64,000 nucleotides of DNA, taken from contig JAAMXP010001383.1 in NCBI GenBank assembly GCA_019693395.1, positions 1-64,000 on the forward strand. The letters run 5' to 3'. The notes beneath the pieces were generated by a model, which saw nothing but the letters and a program-made list of their open reading frames with translations, did no database searches and was not told the origin of the DNA. Positions 50,266-61,901 of the stretch are shown here, piece after piece (within the stretch, counting starts at the first letter, position 1; each line of letters opens with the position of its first letter). This stretch comes from Ettlia oleoabundans. Taxonomy: Eukaryota > Chlorophyta > Chlorophyceae > Chlamydomonadales. The position numbers were made by a program, and so were the translations under genes.

Positions 50266-50647
50266 AAAGCCATGATAGAGAGCACAAATCCCTGCAAGGA
50301 GCTTCAATAGTGGCCACCCTTCATTTGCTCGTGGTGTGTGATGGTGTCGCCGCTGTGTCAGTTCACCCCTGTGCATACTCACCGACCTTGGCAGTAATGG
50401 CAACCAATGGTTTGGAAAGCTGCCCTATTATATCAGGATCCTCAAAGCCCGCTCCCCTGCCATCCCCACCAGTCAACACCCTGCGCATCTAGCTGTTTGT
50501 AAATGCAATGTCTGGTGTTACAACTGATCAAAGCACCGCCATCACGTATAGAGCAAGAGGCACACTTTACTACGGACCCCCTAAATGCCAAGGGGATGTA
50601 TGTGCTGCTACATGGGGCTGCAGAGCTTCAGGCAGTGCAGCAGTGCA
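50266..50647. other. Convergent 3' flanks; no gene seen
   Basis: Between the DUF84 gene and the Sen15-like gene. No exon was recognised. Confidence 0.5.
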
Positions 50648-51873
50648 TCAGTCGTCCAGCAGCTCCAGGTTGGCGGTACCAGGTCCTTCCAGCGGCGCCT
50701 GGATGTAGTTGTACAGGCAGCTGTGGTACAGGTGGCATGTGACAATGAGAGAGTGAGATCAATCAACAGTTGCACCAAGACTAGAGGGGTGATGCGTCCA
50801 AGAAGCTGAGATGAGAACAAACGGGCTTACTGGAGCAGGTACTAGTAAGGCAGATTGAACTTGTCCAATCATCCAAAAGACGTGCAAGGGAATCCCTGTG
50901 GTGCCATGTAATCACGATAAATGCCAAGTAATCTTTGCTGCTGCCACGGATGCGGTGTCGTGGCCTTCCACCCACCTGCGCGTCACCACCGCATTGCTGT
51001 CCACCATGGCTAGAAGCAGTTGCTGCGCCTGCACTCCCCGCACCGCAAACAGCCGCTGCAGTAGCCGCGGCGTGAGCTGTCGACAGGCGCTACTGACCGG
51101 AATAAGGATCTGGGTGCGGAGCACCACTGGAGGCGGTTGCGGCGGAAGGTCAGATGCTGCAGCTGCTGGCCCTGATTCCTCTTTGGACGCCTGCTGCTGA
51201 TCAACTGCTGCAGGTGCAGCTGCGGCACCTGCTTGTTGCTGCTGCTGCTCGCTGGCGTCGCTTACGGCTGCTGGTGCAGCGCTTTGCTGTGACGCTGCAT
51301 GTGGTTGGGCCTGCTCCGCTTTTTGTTGCCGCTCCGCATCCCCCTGCTGCTGACGCTGCTCCTGCGCCTGCCCTTGAGGCCTAGTGTTTTGCTCCTTTCC
51401 GCTGCTGCGCTGCTTGCCAAGAGAAGCTGATGCCTGCTGCTCTAGCGCGGCCTCTGAGCCCTCCGGGACTATCTGCAGCAAAGACTGGAGGCTTCAAGTC
51501 AGAACAGACATGCAAGGAGCTCCCAAAGCACGTATAAAGGCAAGGCAACAATGCATAATGCACCGCCGCCACCTGCCCTTACCTGTGGGGGCGGGTCCTC
51601 GTCCCCCTCCGGCGCTGCTGCCTGCTGCCTAGGCTGCCCATCGGCGCTCTGGGCTTGCTCCCACTGTGCCAGAAAGTAGTAGAAGCGGCCGTGCGTGCTC
51701 CATCTCAGCTCCGACTGCTTGCTTTCGATGTGCAGCACTGTGTAAACCGCATATAAGTCTGTAGGATCTGCCAAGTTGTAATCAGCGTCCCGTGCCGGAA
51801 TGCTAGCCCGAAAATCGGGGTAAGAGATGACAGTGTTGAGGGCCCCGCGGTTGGTGCGCCATTTGCGCTGCAT
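50648..51873 (-). CDS. tRNA-splicing endonuclease subunit Sen15-like protein
   Basis: Three exons in phase (51873-51583, 51472-50976, 50720-50648) give 286 residues. Sen15 is a structural subunit of the tRNA intron endonuclease. The N-terminal part has DLYAVYTVLHIESKQSELRW, similar to the first helix of the family. The C-terminal part has QILIPVSSACRQLTPRLLQRLF and LLLAMVDSNAVV, matching the family pattern of P-V, a helix, then LAIVDSDST. Between them is an Ala/Gln-rich insert of about 110 residues, probably disordered. Similarity is from memory of short motifs, so the family call is moderate. The start at 51873 is the first ATG close to the conserved region; an upstream Met at about 52047 would overlap the candidate gene on the other strand. 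Confidence 0.5.
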
Positions 51874-51911
51874 GGCGTCGTATCGAGTGCAACTCCATTG
51901 CAAACGCATGC

Positions 51912-52782
51912 ATGCATGCGTGCCCAATAACACCATGCTATGCTCATGCTTTGCAGCTCTGTCCCAACTCGAAACATGAGGAAACCCAAGTGCACGATCA
52001 GGTTTGGCATACGAGACGGTATGGTCTGCAACTGCTGAACCCCGCATGTTATGACTCGGACGACCCCTCGCGCCTGTATCTTGAAGGCCAAGGTGCCGTA
52101 GAGCCGGACGCCGTGCAACTAGTGGACGACACCGAACTGCCTGTACATAGCCAGCTGCTGTCGCTGAAGTGCGAAGTCGAGAGTGCTGGCGGGGTTATTC
52201 CAACCGGCGCAGAGCGGCGGGGCCTCCGGCAAGGGAGAGGTGAGAACCTAGACTGCGCACAGCTTATTGCGAACTGCCCGGCACTGCATAGTTCATACAG
52301 TGTTGCAAGGAGGCATGAGCCTGCCAGTGGCTCAGCAGGTATGTGTGCAGCAGCAACAACCACTACCTTCAGCCGCTTGTGCAGTGGAGGAATTTGGAGG
52401 AAAGTTGCAAGAGGAATGGCTAAGTCTTGATGAAGGTGTCAGCCCTGCTTTATTGACTGCACTGCATGAACCGACCCAAACCTCTATGTTGAGCATCTCG
52501 AGTTCTCCCGATGCTTTCCAGTCAGCAAAAGCACTCAATACACCTGCCCTCGTTCTCAGCGATATGCTTCAACTTGCTCAGCAACTGAGAGGAAGCTTAC
52601 AATGTTGCTGGAACACACTTTACCTGCACGCCGGTCACTCTGTAGCGTATACCCTACTACTGCAGTACTGCACATGCGAGAGCCATTTGCCAAGCAGGTT
52701 CAAGCGCTCTACACATTGGAAACTTTGCCGCCCCAAAGTTCTGTACTGCTCCAGCTCGTTAGGCCACTGTCTGGAAGTTTAG
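51912..52782 (+). CDS. Tentative uncharacterised protein, divergent from the Sen15-like gene
   Basis: One splice (donor after about 52239, acceptor just before about 52306) joins two open stretches in phase. The first is acidic (DSDDPSRLYLEGQ, VDDTELPVHSQLL). The second has a Gln run, then EEFGGKLQEEWLSLDE and LALVLSDMLQLAQQL-like helix, ending at 52782. I do not recognise it. In favour: amino-acid composition unlike a chance frame, and a working phase. Against: only about 38 bp separate its ATG from the ATG of the leftward gene, an AG acceptor at about 51955 offers a different 5' end, and its stop lies 14 bp before the stop of the convergent HscB gene. Confidence 0.35.
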
Positions 52783-52795
52783 ATGGTACTACAAC

Positions 52796-54639
52796 TCATA
52801 GCTTCTCCATGATTGCCTCCTGGATGCGGCAGATGTACCGCAGTTGTGTGGTAAGCTCCGCCGCCGCCTGCAGATCGTCAGCTGCAAATGCCGTCTCCAA
52901 ATGCTACAATCATGCGCACAGCCGAGTGCACGAGGGACAAACAAAGCAAATGATTGCCTTCCACACATTGACAGCACCAAGAGCAACCACAAGGAGACTG
53001 GAGTGCATCGGATGCAACTGTTGAAAGGGGCACGGTGCCGAACTGCACACGCCAACGGACCCAGAGAACACAACACATCTGCAGTAAGCATGCATACGCA
53101 TGCCACCCCAACCTATTTTAGGTTTAACATTACTCATACCCATCCGATTGTACAATTATTCACCTGCAAGCACCTCTCCTCCAGCGCCCGATTGGTTTCC
53201 AACAATCCCTGCAGCCGAGCTTTGTCCCCATGCGGCGCGCTTTCCACCTCTTCCCTTGCCTCCATCACATACATGAGCAGCTCAGGGTCGCTGATGGTGG
53301 TATCTTCAGGCGCACCAAAACCGCGCTGCGTGAGCTGCGGGAGCAAGCAAGTGAGGGCAGGGATGTTGTAGGCAATGGCACTTACTCACAGGCCCTTGTG
53401 CGGCACCCCAGGACACTCCGCAACTTTGCCGCCCTGCCCGCCAGCGTTGACCTTGCAAGTACAAGTTTCAGACAAGCTCCGGCACTGCTGATGTTGATCG
53501 GTCACTGTCTTACCGATGCGACCTGAGAAGGCGTGCACCGCAAGCACAGCATGGCATGGCACGGCACGGCACGGCACAGCACAGCACAGCACAGCACAGC
53601 ACAGCACAGCACAGCCCAGCACAGCACAGCACAATTGAGTTGCAGCCCACCCCACCATGTAATGTGCCCTGCGCAGTGGCTTCTTCAGCACATCGTATGC
53701 CGCATTCACTGCCGCTGCCTGCTGCTCCGCGTGTTCCCGCTCCACAGGAGGAGCAGCAGCAAATTTGTCGGGGTGCAGGCGCCGCTGTAGTGCCTTGTAC
53801 CGCTGTTCCAGCTGCGAGATGTCAAGGTCAAAGGCTGGCTGGTCCCTGCACAAGACAGAATTCGGCCCGTCAGAACACTATGATGTCTATGTTATGTGTA
53901 CCAGCAATAACCGCAGACGTTGTGCTTACACCAGCGTACACAATCAACGCTCTTACCGGTGACATGTGACAAGAGGCAATGACATGCAGTATGCAAATTA
54001 TCTGTGAACCAGCAGCCTGGCTGTCTGCTGTTCTCATACAGGTGTGCCTGGTTCCCTCTTCAGCATTGCGCGGTGCCCGAGGCGTGCAGCAATAGCACAC
54101 AGCTGAAGTTGTGGTAATGCAGCCAAATGCACCCAACCCACCCATCCTTCCCTTTCTGGCTTGCTGTCTGACACTCACATGTCGAAAACCTGGAAGTATG
54201 GTGCATCCTTGGGTGCTGGCAGCACGGACTCGCACGAGGGGCAGAAGAAGAGGTCCTGGGAGGTCAACAGCTTGCCGCATTGCCAACACTTGCGCTCCTG
54301 GTGCTGCTCCCTCGCTGATGCTGCCGCTGGGGCCCCAGCCGTGGATGCGTGCCTATGTGCTGCTTTCCCACCGCTGTGCTGTGCCCTGCTAAAGCTTGAC
54401 ATGTCGCGGAGGCTGCCTAGATAATGTGTGTGTTGCGGAGCTGCGTTGGATGCTGACGCTGCTGGGCCGGCACTGGTGCTGGCGGGACCCGCCACGGGCG
54501 CTGCCCTGCTCACTGGCAGCTGCAGCCAGGAGTCCCTGCTGCCGCATACAGCCACCTCACAGTTGTTCATCTCGCTCTGCAGGCCTCCTGAGGCTGCCTG
54601 GCGGGCGAGCCCGAGAACGCGAACTCCCGCTCGTCGCAT
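52796..54639 (-). CDS. HSCB: HscB/Jac1-type J-domain co-chaperone for Fe-S cluster assembly
   Basis: Four exons in phase (54639-54179, 53845-53656, 53334-53164, 52891-52796) give 305 residues. HscB stimulates the mitochondrial Hsp70 that moves Fe-S clusters from the scaffold ISCU. The start at 54639 gives a basic, Arg/Ala-rich presequence. A zinc-finger-like CWQCGKLL...FFCPSCE (C-x2-C, C-x2-C), as in plant and animal HSCB, precedes the J domain with FDLDISQLEQRY and HPDKF. The C-terminal three-helix domain follows (DPELLMYVMEAREEVE, and AFAADDLQAAAELTTQLRY at the end). Correct phase at the last join requires the AG at 52892-52893. The intron 53335-53655 carries a CACAG repeat. Confidence 0.92.
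53552..53632. repeat. GGCAC/CACAG pentamer tandem repeat (intronic)
   Basis: About 16 copies of a pentamer drifting from GGCAC to CACAG, with one CCCAG variant, within an intron of the HscB gene. Confidence 0.95.
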
Positions 54640-54892
54640 ATCGCCTAGTGGCGGTGGCGGTCTGCGTTTTTCACAGTAAAATGGGGTGATCTGAGCATTG
54701 CTCATAAAAATGGATGCATCTGTGTACGACGGGCACAAGTTGTCGCCAACCTGGCGCGCTGCCAAGGTCAGCTTTTTGGCTGCGATGCATTGTTCCGCCT
54801 CTGTAGCCCTCTGTTTCAATCTGTCAAGTTTGACAAGGCTCTGAGCTTGCTGCCCCGGTCGCTGCTGCCCTCAAAGACTCTCACCCTCAACC

Positions 54893-57787
54893 ATGGGGCG
54901 TACTCTATACCTGCAATACGCAGGAGCAGCCGTGACACAGAGATCGCAGCATGCCCGTGCAGCACCTCGCGGCCCACCGGCATCAGGCGGTCAGCGGCGA
55001 CCTGTTGGGCAGCAGCGGCAAGTGCTTTGCCGCGGAGGAGCCACCCGCGAGGCGGCGCAGCTGCTTGACCAGTTTTGGCTGGCACGGGGTGTAGTGGACG
55101 AGCAGCAGCGCAGGTGTGTGCCCACAAGAACAAACGTTTACAAACAAGGCGTGCAACACGTCTCTGCTGCCTGTGCTGCTTGTTGCACACGAGCATGCCT
55201 GCCACCTTCGTGCTGGCCACGCTTCCCCTGCCGCAACTGTGCAGGCAACTGGTAGCAGCGGCAGGTAGCTTACAAGCTGAGGAAAGCGAGGAGGAGTACA
55301 GGCAGCTTCGGCTCCCTTCCCTCAGTGCTGCTTGGTTCCTTGAGGGCGAAAGTGGCGGTCCAGAGGTATGTGGGAGCTACCGGCTGTGCAGCCGCAGTTG
55401 CGTATGTGCAAAGTTGCTACATAGGCATTATGGCTGAACAGGGCAACTTGGTCCTAGCTTTCCCGGACTCCGTTTGCTCCACCCTCATAGAAATTTGCTT
55501 CTGCTGTTTTATTTGCGGTTTTATGCATTCCTGCCCTGCCCCCGGCTGCCTACCTCCTTGCCAGCCAGCCCATTCCCGCTGCCGCTGCAGCTGCCAACTT
55601 CCATCACACTCCACTGCCCCCTTCCCGTGCTCTCTTGCTGCAGGTGGCCGCCGTGTCCCGCCGCATCCTGGCGCTGCAGCAGCTTCTAGGTGGTGCCGGC
55701 GAGGGCGGCGTGGATGTGGTGTGGATGCTGGTTCGTGAGCCGCGCCTGCTCAGCGCAGATTTCAGGAGGTGAGATCGCCTGCGTGCTGCTTGCCGGCAGC
55801 CTGCACACTTCGTTTGTGTGCAGTCTATCCGCTTTTGCAGCCTGCCAAAACAACGACACCACTGCTTCATCTCCACCACCCAGTTGACGCTTTCGTTAGC
55901 ACTACTGCCCGGCCTGTCCTGCAAGTTTCCGTCTGCCATGCGGTGTGTGTGATGTTCTCAGCTCCCTCAATTTGTCTCTTGCGTTACTGGTACTGACACT
56001 ACCCCTGTACCGCTTCCTTCTTGTTTGGCACCATGTTCAAGCAGCTGTCTCCCGTATCCACAGCCACCTGTGCCTCCTGCCTCCGCCGCCAGCTGCTGAT
56101 GGGGTCACCGCCCTTCTTCCCCATCACTCGGCGCCCATCTCCCCTCATCACTTCCCTGCTGCCTTCTCACCGCATGTGCCTCCCACGTCCGCCGCTTGCT
56201 GCAGCATCATGCAGCGTCTGTTTGACATGAAGGTGGCAGAAGGCTCTCAGGGACTAAACGTGCTGCAGCTGGTGGAGCAGCAGCCTGGCCTGCTGCTGCA
56301 GCAAGGCGCGGATGTGAGCTCAGATGAAACAGCGGCGGAGCGGCTGCAGGCCTGGCAGCACGGCCTGGTCAGCGACAACTCAGCAGAGTGGGCCAGGCGG
56401 TTCGAGCAGCTGCTGCAGTACACCAAAACGTGGGTGTACAGCGCCTAGCTGGCGCCGCAGTCTGCGTGCTGCATCTATGCTGCAGATTCCTTCCTGATGC
56501 TCAGGATGGAGATGGACAAGTACGGCTTCGTCCTGTAGTGACTGTGCCTGGCTGGGGGAGNNNNNNNNNNACACATGATCCCAGCATGACCCTCCTACAC
56601 ACGGCCACACACCCAATGGCATGCTTCCTACTCTATCCATGCGCACATGCCTTCTTGTTCCGTATGTCCACCCCACCCCATGTCTTTTCCCCGTCCCTGG
56701 CTGCAGGCATGGAGATGCTCACGTGGGTTATCGAGATGGCGACGATGCGGAGCTGACCCGCTGGGCCGCCAAGCAGCGCTCAGAGCACCGCGGCGGCCAG
56801 CTGCAGGCGGAGAAGCAGGAACAGCTGCAGGTGGGGTTGACACCTGGGATGAGTGTTGTTTGGGTACTGAGCCGGGTGCTGTTTTCAGCGTTGGCGATTG
56901 CTGCTCAGCCAAGGCCAGGGCTGGCCAGGGACAGGACCGGGCCGGGCAGCGCAGGGCGGGGCAGGGCGGGGCAGCTGCAAAGGGAGTGCCATGACCTTGG
57001 TTGTGGGTTTGACTATAGGGGCATTGTGGATGTATCACAGCCTGGGCGGGTTGGCACGGCTGCCTCTGCGCCAGCAGCTGCCAGCCAGCCAACCAGTCAG
57101 CCACCCATAAGCTTGGCAAGTTTAAACTTTCATGCTTTTTGATGCCACCAAAGGGGTTTCCATCATTTGCGCAGGCGGCTGGGTTTGAGTTTGATGGGGA
57201 GAGGGCAGAGTGGCTGCGGTGGTTCAACGAGATACAGGCCTTCAAGCAGCGCCATGGGCATTGCCAGCCACAGCCGCTGGCGCACCCAAACGGTAAGTAG
57301 TGCTTCTCACTGTGCTTGTCAGTGGCCCGTTTGTCGCCTTCGCTGCTTATTTGGTTGCGCACGTCAGATGCCACCATGGGTTGTGTGTGGTCAAAGGTAG
57401 GAGCCATCTTTCCAGCAGGAATGATGGCCATGCAACCTTTGCTTGCTATATAGTGACCATTACAAAACAGCAGCTCACTGCCTTTTTGTGTTGCCTGCTG
57501 ACTCTCTTCTGCTTGTCAGTTCACTGGCCCAGCACATTCTCTGCTCGTCAACTGGACCCCAAGCTGGCTCTCTGTGCTGGCTTATGTGCCCTGGAGGCTT
57601 CCTGCTCCCTAGGTTTTACCCCAACCTTTGTTACTACCCTTACCTGTCCTGTCCCGCAGACTTCCTGCTCATCAACTGGTGCAGCGTGCAGCGCATCATG
57701 CGGCGGTGCAACGTGCTGCCGCCTGAGCGAGTGGAACGTCTGGATGCCCTGGGCTTTGACTGGACTGGTGCCGACCCCCTGTCATGA
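54893..57787 (+). CDS. Protein with tandem C-terminal helicase-associated (HA) domains
   Basis: Exons 54893-55113, 55194-55365, 55644-55768 and 56205-56429 join in phase. The next (from 56486) runs toward a 10-N gap at 56561. Exons 56706-56830, 57174-57292 and 57660-57787 follow. The C terminus has two helicase-associated domain repeats: the first with AHVGYRDGD and ELTRWAAKQR; the second with WLRWFNEIQAFKQRHGH, LLINWCSVQRIMRR and LDALGFDWTG. HA domains occur in many algal proteins, with or without a helicase. The N-terminal part (LLDQFWLARGV, VVWMLVREPRLLSADF, NVLQLVEQQPGLLL) is helical and faintly resembles mTERF-type repeats, with no helicase motifs. Exon phase across the gap does not close, so sequence is missing or the model is wrong there. 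Confidence 0.65.
56561..56570. other. Assembly gap (10 N)
   Basis: Ten ambiguous bases inside the HA-domain gene. The fixed length suggests a placeholder of unknown true size. Confidence 0.98.
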
Positions 57788-58708
57788 GGGGAGAATCAAT
57801 GCAGCAGTTTTCCCTGGACCAGCGTTGGACTTTCGACTTCAGCCAGGGCATGTGCCGGACTTCGATTGGAGCATTGTTGACACCAGAGCTGGAAGTTCTC
57901 CTCCGTGGGAACCAACGCCTGTTGAATACAACTTGGTTTACTTGCCACTCGCTCGCCACTGCTTCTATCAGCTGTTCCTGTTGTGCCACTCCCTCGCATC
58001 TGGTCCGCACCTGACTGACTGCCTGCCTGTGTCGCCTCTTTCAGTCATGACGTACGCATTTTCTGATGCTCAACGCTTGATGCTCATTTCACTTCCATAT
58101 TGCCAGCCTGACAGGAAATGCGCAGTTGAATTGATCTGTTTTGTTACTTCTTGACAACGCATGAGGCTGCACGTGTACGTGTCAGATCTTTGATGAATCA
58201 TATCTGTAAGTAAGCCACGGATCGGCACGAGAAGGAACTGGAGAGGTGGCGCATGAAATGTAATAAATTTCTTTTCGTCCGCAGCTGGGGAACAAAAGGA
58301 CGACAGGCCAGGGAGTGGAAAAATGGAGGGTAGGTAAACACAACAGCTAGCAAGTTGTAGTCGTTCATTTGAAACAGGACTTTTGAAACAGGACTGGAAG
58401 AGACCGATGCGCCACACAAAGCTTAAGAGCAATGCTGCTGCAACTACTCACACACACACACACACACATAAACACACATCCATTCGACTTCGACAGCAAG
58501 CAGGCCAGGATCTCACGAAATGCAGGCTAGAGATGAGCAATGGGAGGTGGGAGGCACCCTAGCGGGCAGAAGATGGCTGGCTGGCGGGCTGGAGATGATG
58601 TGCAAAGGGCACATTGACGGCAAAAGGCCAGCAGCTTGCAACCTGGTTGATCAGCACAAATACACACGTGCACAGCTGTTACAGCAATCTCCAGCATGCC
58701 AGTTCGTG
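57788..58708. other. Convergent 3' flanks; no gene seen
   Basis: Over 900 bp with no recognisable exon; it includes a short CA microsatellite. Confidence 0.5.
58449..58468. repeat. (CA)n microsatellite
   Basis: About 20 bases of CA repeat in the region between two convergent genes. Confidence 0.9.
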
Positions 58709-61332
58709 CTACTGCAAATGCGTGTGGGGCTGTGCCTCCAACAGTGCTTCTAGCGCCGCTGCTCGTGCCGCTACGTCGTTCGCCCAGCTGCCGCGCGCTG
58801 CAGTGGTGAGGGTCGTGCTAGCGTGCTTCTCGACCCCTCTTGCCACCATGCACATGTGTGCCGACTCCACCACAACCAGCACTGCCGGAGTGCCCAGGGC
58901 GGCAACCACTGAAAGCAAGGGGGAGGTGGGAGTAGAATGCAGGGTTGCTTTGTGCCTGCGCCGATGTCGCTTGGATATTGGCCGAACAATTTGTGATGCC
59001 TTGTTGCATTTGGGCCGCTCAGTTACCCAAATCTGCTGTGGGCCGTACCAGTGCGGAACAAAGCAGGCAGGCAAGCAGCCAAGCCCTGTCAAGCCCCGTC
59101 CAGAGCCTAACCTGGTGCTGTATTCCACATCAATGACACCAACCACCCCACCCTGCTCTGCGGTGGTGCTACGCAGTGCGAGGGTTTTGTTCTGCCCTGC
59201 AGAATTGGCTGCACAGTGCGCCAGTACACTTGCACTTGTGCCCTGCCCACCTGCATCAGCCACTTGATGCGTCAGCCGCTCCTGCACCTGCAGCCTCCGG
59301 GAGTACATCTGCACAATGTGCTGCAGAACCGCTGTACTGGCGCCGCTTTCACCGTTGCTGCCGCTGCCATCGCTGCCGGCATCGCTGCTGCTGCTGCTGC
59401 TGGGAGTGCCGCCACCATCGCTGCCGCTGCCGGGGGCGGGGAGGTAGGCCAGCTTGAGGCGGCCGTAGAAGGGCAGTAGGTGGTGCTCACATTGAGAGCT
59501 GAATTGGGCACTGAAGGTCTGCAGACCCGACAGCGCTTCCCCCTGCTGCTGCTGGTGCTGTGGGCTCGCTGGGCAGGGCCCTTGCGTGCCATGTGGCGGC
59601 ACAACAGAGGCTTGCAATATATGCGGTACCGCTGTTTCCCGCATGGCCATGTACCAGGGTATATCAGCTGACATGTCATCAGAGGATGCATCTGAGGGAT
59701 CGGGGGAATGGTCATCTGGTGTGGGTGGCCCCAGTGGCAGCTCAGCGGTACCATTTGCCCCTGCTGAAGCTGATGTGGCGCCTGCTGGCAGCTGCAAGCC
59801 AGCTACCGCCTCTAGAGCAGGTGACTGGCAGTTGCCTGGTAGCTGCATGCGGTAGCCCGCTGTCGCGCTGTGCAGCCAGCTGGCATAGCGCACAGCACCG
59901 CCTTTCAAGCCCTGCAGCACAGGAGCACAGGTTGGGAGCAGGATGTCAAGCTGCGTAAGGTGCAAGTTCGGTGCAAAACCAAGGGTGCACCCAGCAGCAA
60001 GGAACACAATCATTGCTGTCGCGCGTCGACACTTGACACCGCTGCCGGTCACCCCGCCTGCAGCGACTGACATCCACGGTGCGGTTGAGCGCAGCCGTGA
60101 GCAGCAGTATGGAGCTACAGGCAGCACGCACGCCAGCTGTTGCTCGCCTTGCGGGTGGGATTCTCTCCTACGCACTGCAGCAACGTGTCCGCCGCTGCCG
60201 CCATGGCGCTGCTGGCTGGGCCCAGCTGCTGCTGCTGTGCCTCAACCACCGCTGCTGGGTCTGCTACAGACTGGAAGGTCGCGAGAGCGGTACTGCTCAG
60301 CACAGTACTGCTTAGCCGCAGTAACGCCATGAACTCCTGCAAGTGGCCTGAAGCTGGGTCCGCAAAGCAGCCGCAGGTGGCGGTGCTGGTGTGCGCTGCG
60401 GGGGCGGGCCCAGCACCCAGGTGTACCGCCTGTACTACTGCCGCCACTCCAAGAGGCTGCACTTCCTCCTGTACCGCTGCAATGAGCCGCTCCGTGAACT
60501 GCTGCTGCGTCTGCAGGCGCGCCGCCAGGCACTTGGTCACGCGAGCCAGCTTGCTGAGACCCAGCACCACCCCCTGCCGCGGCACGTAAGCAATGTGGCA
60601 GCGCCCGTGGAAGGGCAGCAGTGTGGCCTCGCTAAGCGCCGCAAAGGTTATGTCGCGCACCACCACCAGCCCGTCGGCCCCAGAGGCCACGATGGGCTCA
60701 TGGAAAAGCGCGGTGCCGAAGGCGCTGCAGCCGGCAGGAGGCATAGCAACATGGGAGAGCGGTCAACCCAGGCCAGCAGCGCCAATGCATCCGCAGGGGA
60801 GAGGAGCAGAGTGCAGATAAGGAGAAAGGGAAACTTGGCGGGCAAGGGCAAAGACGATTCGAGGATGGCAGGTGATGAATTATAGCAGGCTCAATGCAGC
60901 CAGCACAAGCATGCCACCCGGATGAATCAGTGGTGGCCATGAACCAAGAGCGCAGCTTGGCAAGCTTTTGCACACCTCTTGCATTCTTGACGGTAGCCAC
61001 GGGTCATGTCCAGCCAAGCCTTCGCCACACGCTGCACCAGACAAACATGTGCAAAGCAGGTGCATCAAAGAGATTCAGCGGGGCGCCGGGCGGCGGCAGC
61101 GGCTGGCGGCCTGCCATTGCCGCTGCTTGGCTGGCCACGCCCAGCTTCCCATGCAGCCACTATCGCCTACCCGCGGTGTATCAATAAGGCCCTCCCGCGT
61201 TGGGTCTTCCCCAACGCCGACCAAGAGTTGCTGCACTGCCGCCTCCATTTTAGCCAACCCTTGGCCCTCCGCCGCGACCTCCAGCTCGGCGCGGCTGTCG
61301 CAATGACATATTTGCTGCTGCTGGGCAACCAT
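58709..61332 (-). CDS. GCH1: GTP cyclohydrolase I, plant-type tandem two-domain enzyme
   Basis: Five exons in phase (61332-61171, 61031-60976, 60724-60148, 59911-59251, 58908-58709) give 551 residues. The enzyme turns GTP into dihydroneopterin triphosphate, the first step of folate pterin synthesis. Two homologous halves are visible. Half 1: GEDPTREGL, RVAKAWLDMTRGY, then SEATLLPFHGR where the family has CEHHLLPF, and KLARVTKCLAARLQTQQQFTERL. Half 2: GENPTRKGL, QCEHHLLPFYGR with the zinc Cys and both His, RRLQVQERLT, and SAHMCMVARGVEKHAS. Half 1 has therefore lost the zinc cysteine and histidine, and its HMCM segment is replaced. No transit peptide is evident; the plant enzyme is cytosolic. 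The intron 59912-60147 is GC-AG. Confidence 0.94.
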
Positions 61333-61901
61333 AGCGCTGCGCCGATAGTGCTAGAGCAGACCCGCCAACGTCATGCACCGCCCTACAAGGCGCACTGGAC
61401 AAAATGAGTCAGCGCAAGCTGAAGAGGGTTTTGTTAGTCAGCGGCGACGGCAGGCATGCCTGAGGACTTTCATGGCGTCCGCTTTCCTGCCGACTCGCAC
61501 CGCTCAGCTCATGCAGAGGTGTGGACACTGGGAAGCATCAGGACTGATACTAGGACTTCAATAGAAAGTTGCGCCGTGCAAGTGTCTCCCTTTATAGCAA
61601 GTTGCCCCCGCAGACGTGCCAGCGCCACGGCGGTGCTTCCCGATGGTGGGCGGCTGCAACGGCAAAGGGCCGGTGACCAAAAGTACCTGACTCGCACTGC
61701 CACACAGCTCCACATAAAACGGCAGCCACTACAGTGAGTAAAACGTTTATTATACTGCGCACAACTGGGAAGTTTGCAACAGTGTGCTCCTACCAACCCG
61801 CGCCGCATCCCGCCAGCAACGTCCTGCCCTTGCCGTCCCGCCAGCCGTGGTAAAGCAGCGCAGCTTCCGGCGCAACTGACTAACGGTAGGGATTACGTCT
61901 C
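61333..61901. other. Divergent intergenic region; no gene seen
   Basis: About 570 bp between the GTP cyclohydrolase and RMI2 start codons. No exon was recognised. Confidence 0.5.

Noticed and set aside
52049..52363. Minus-strand Ser/Pro-rich frame opposite the tentative gene
   Set aside because: Ser/Pro/Arg-rich shadow frame with no motif or splice support.
54641..54819. Longer N terminus for HscB starting near 54819
   Set aside because: It would cut into the divergent promoter, and the Met at 54639 already gives a good mitochondrial presequence.
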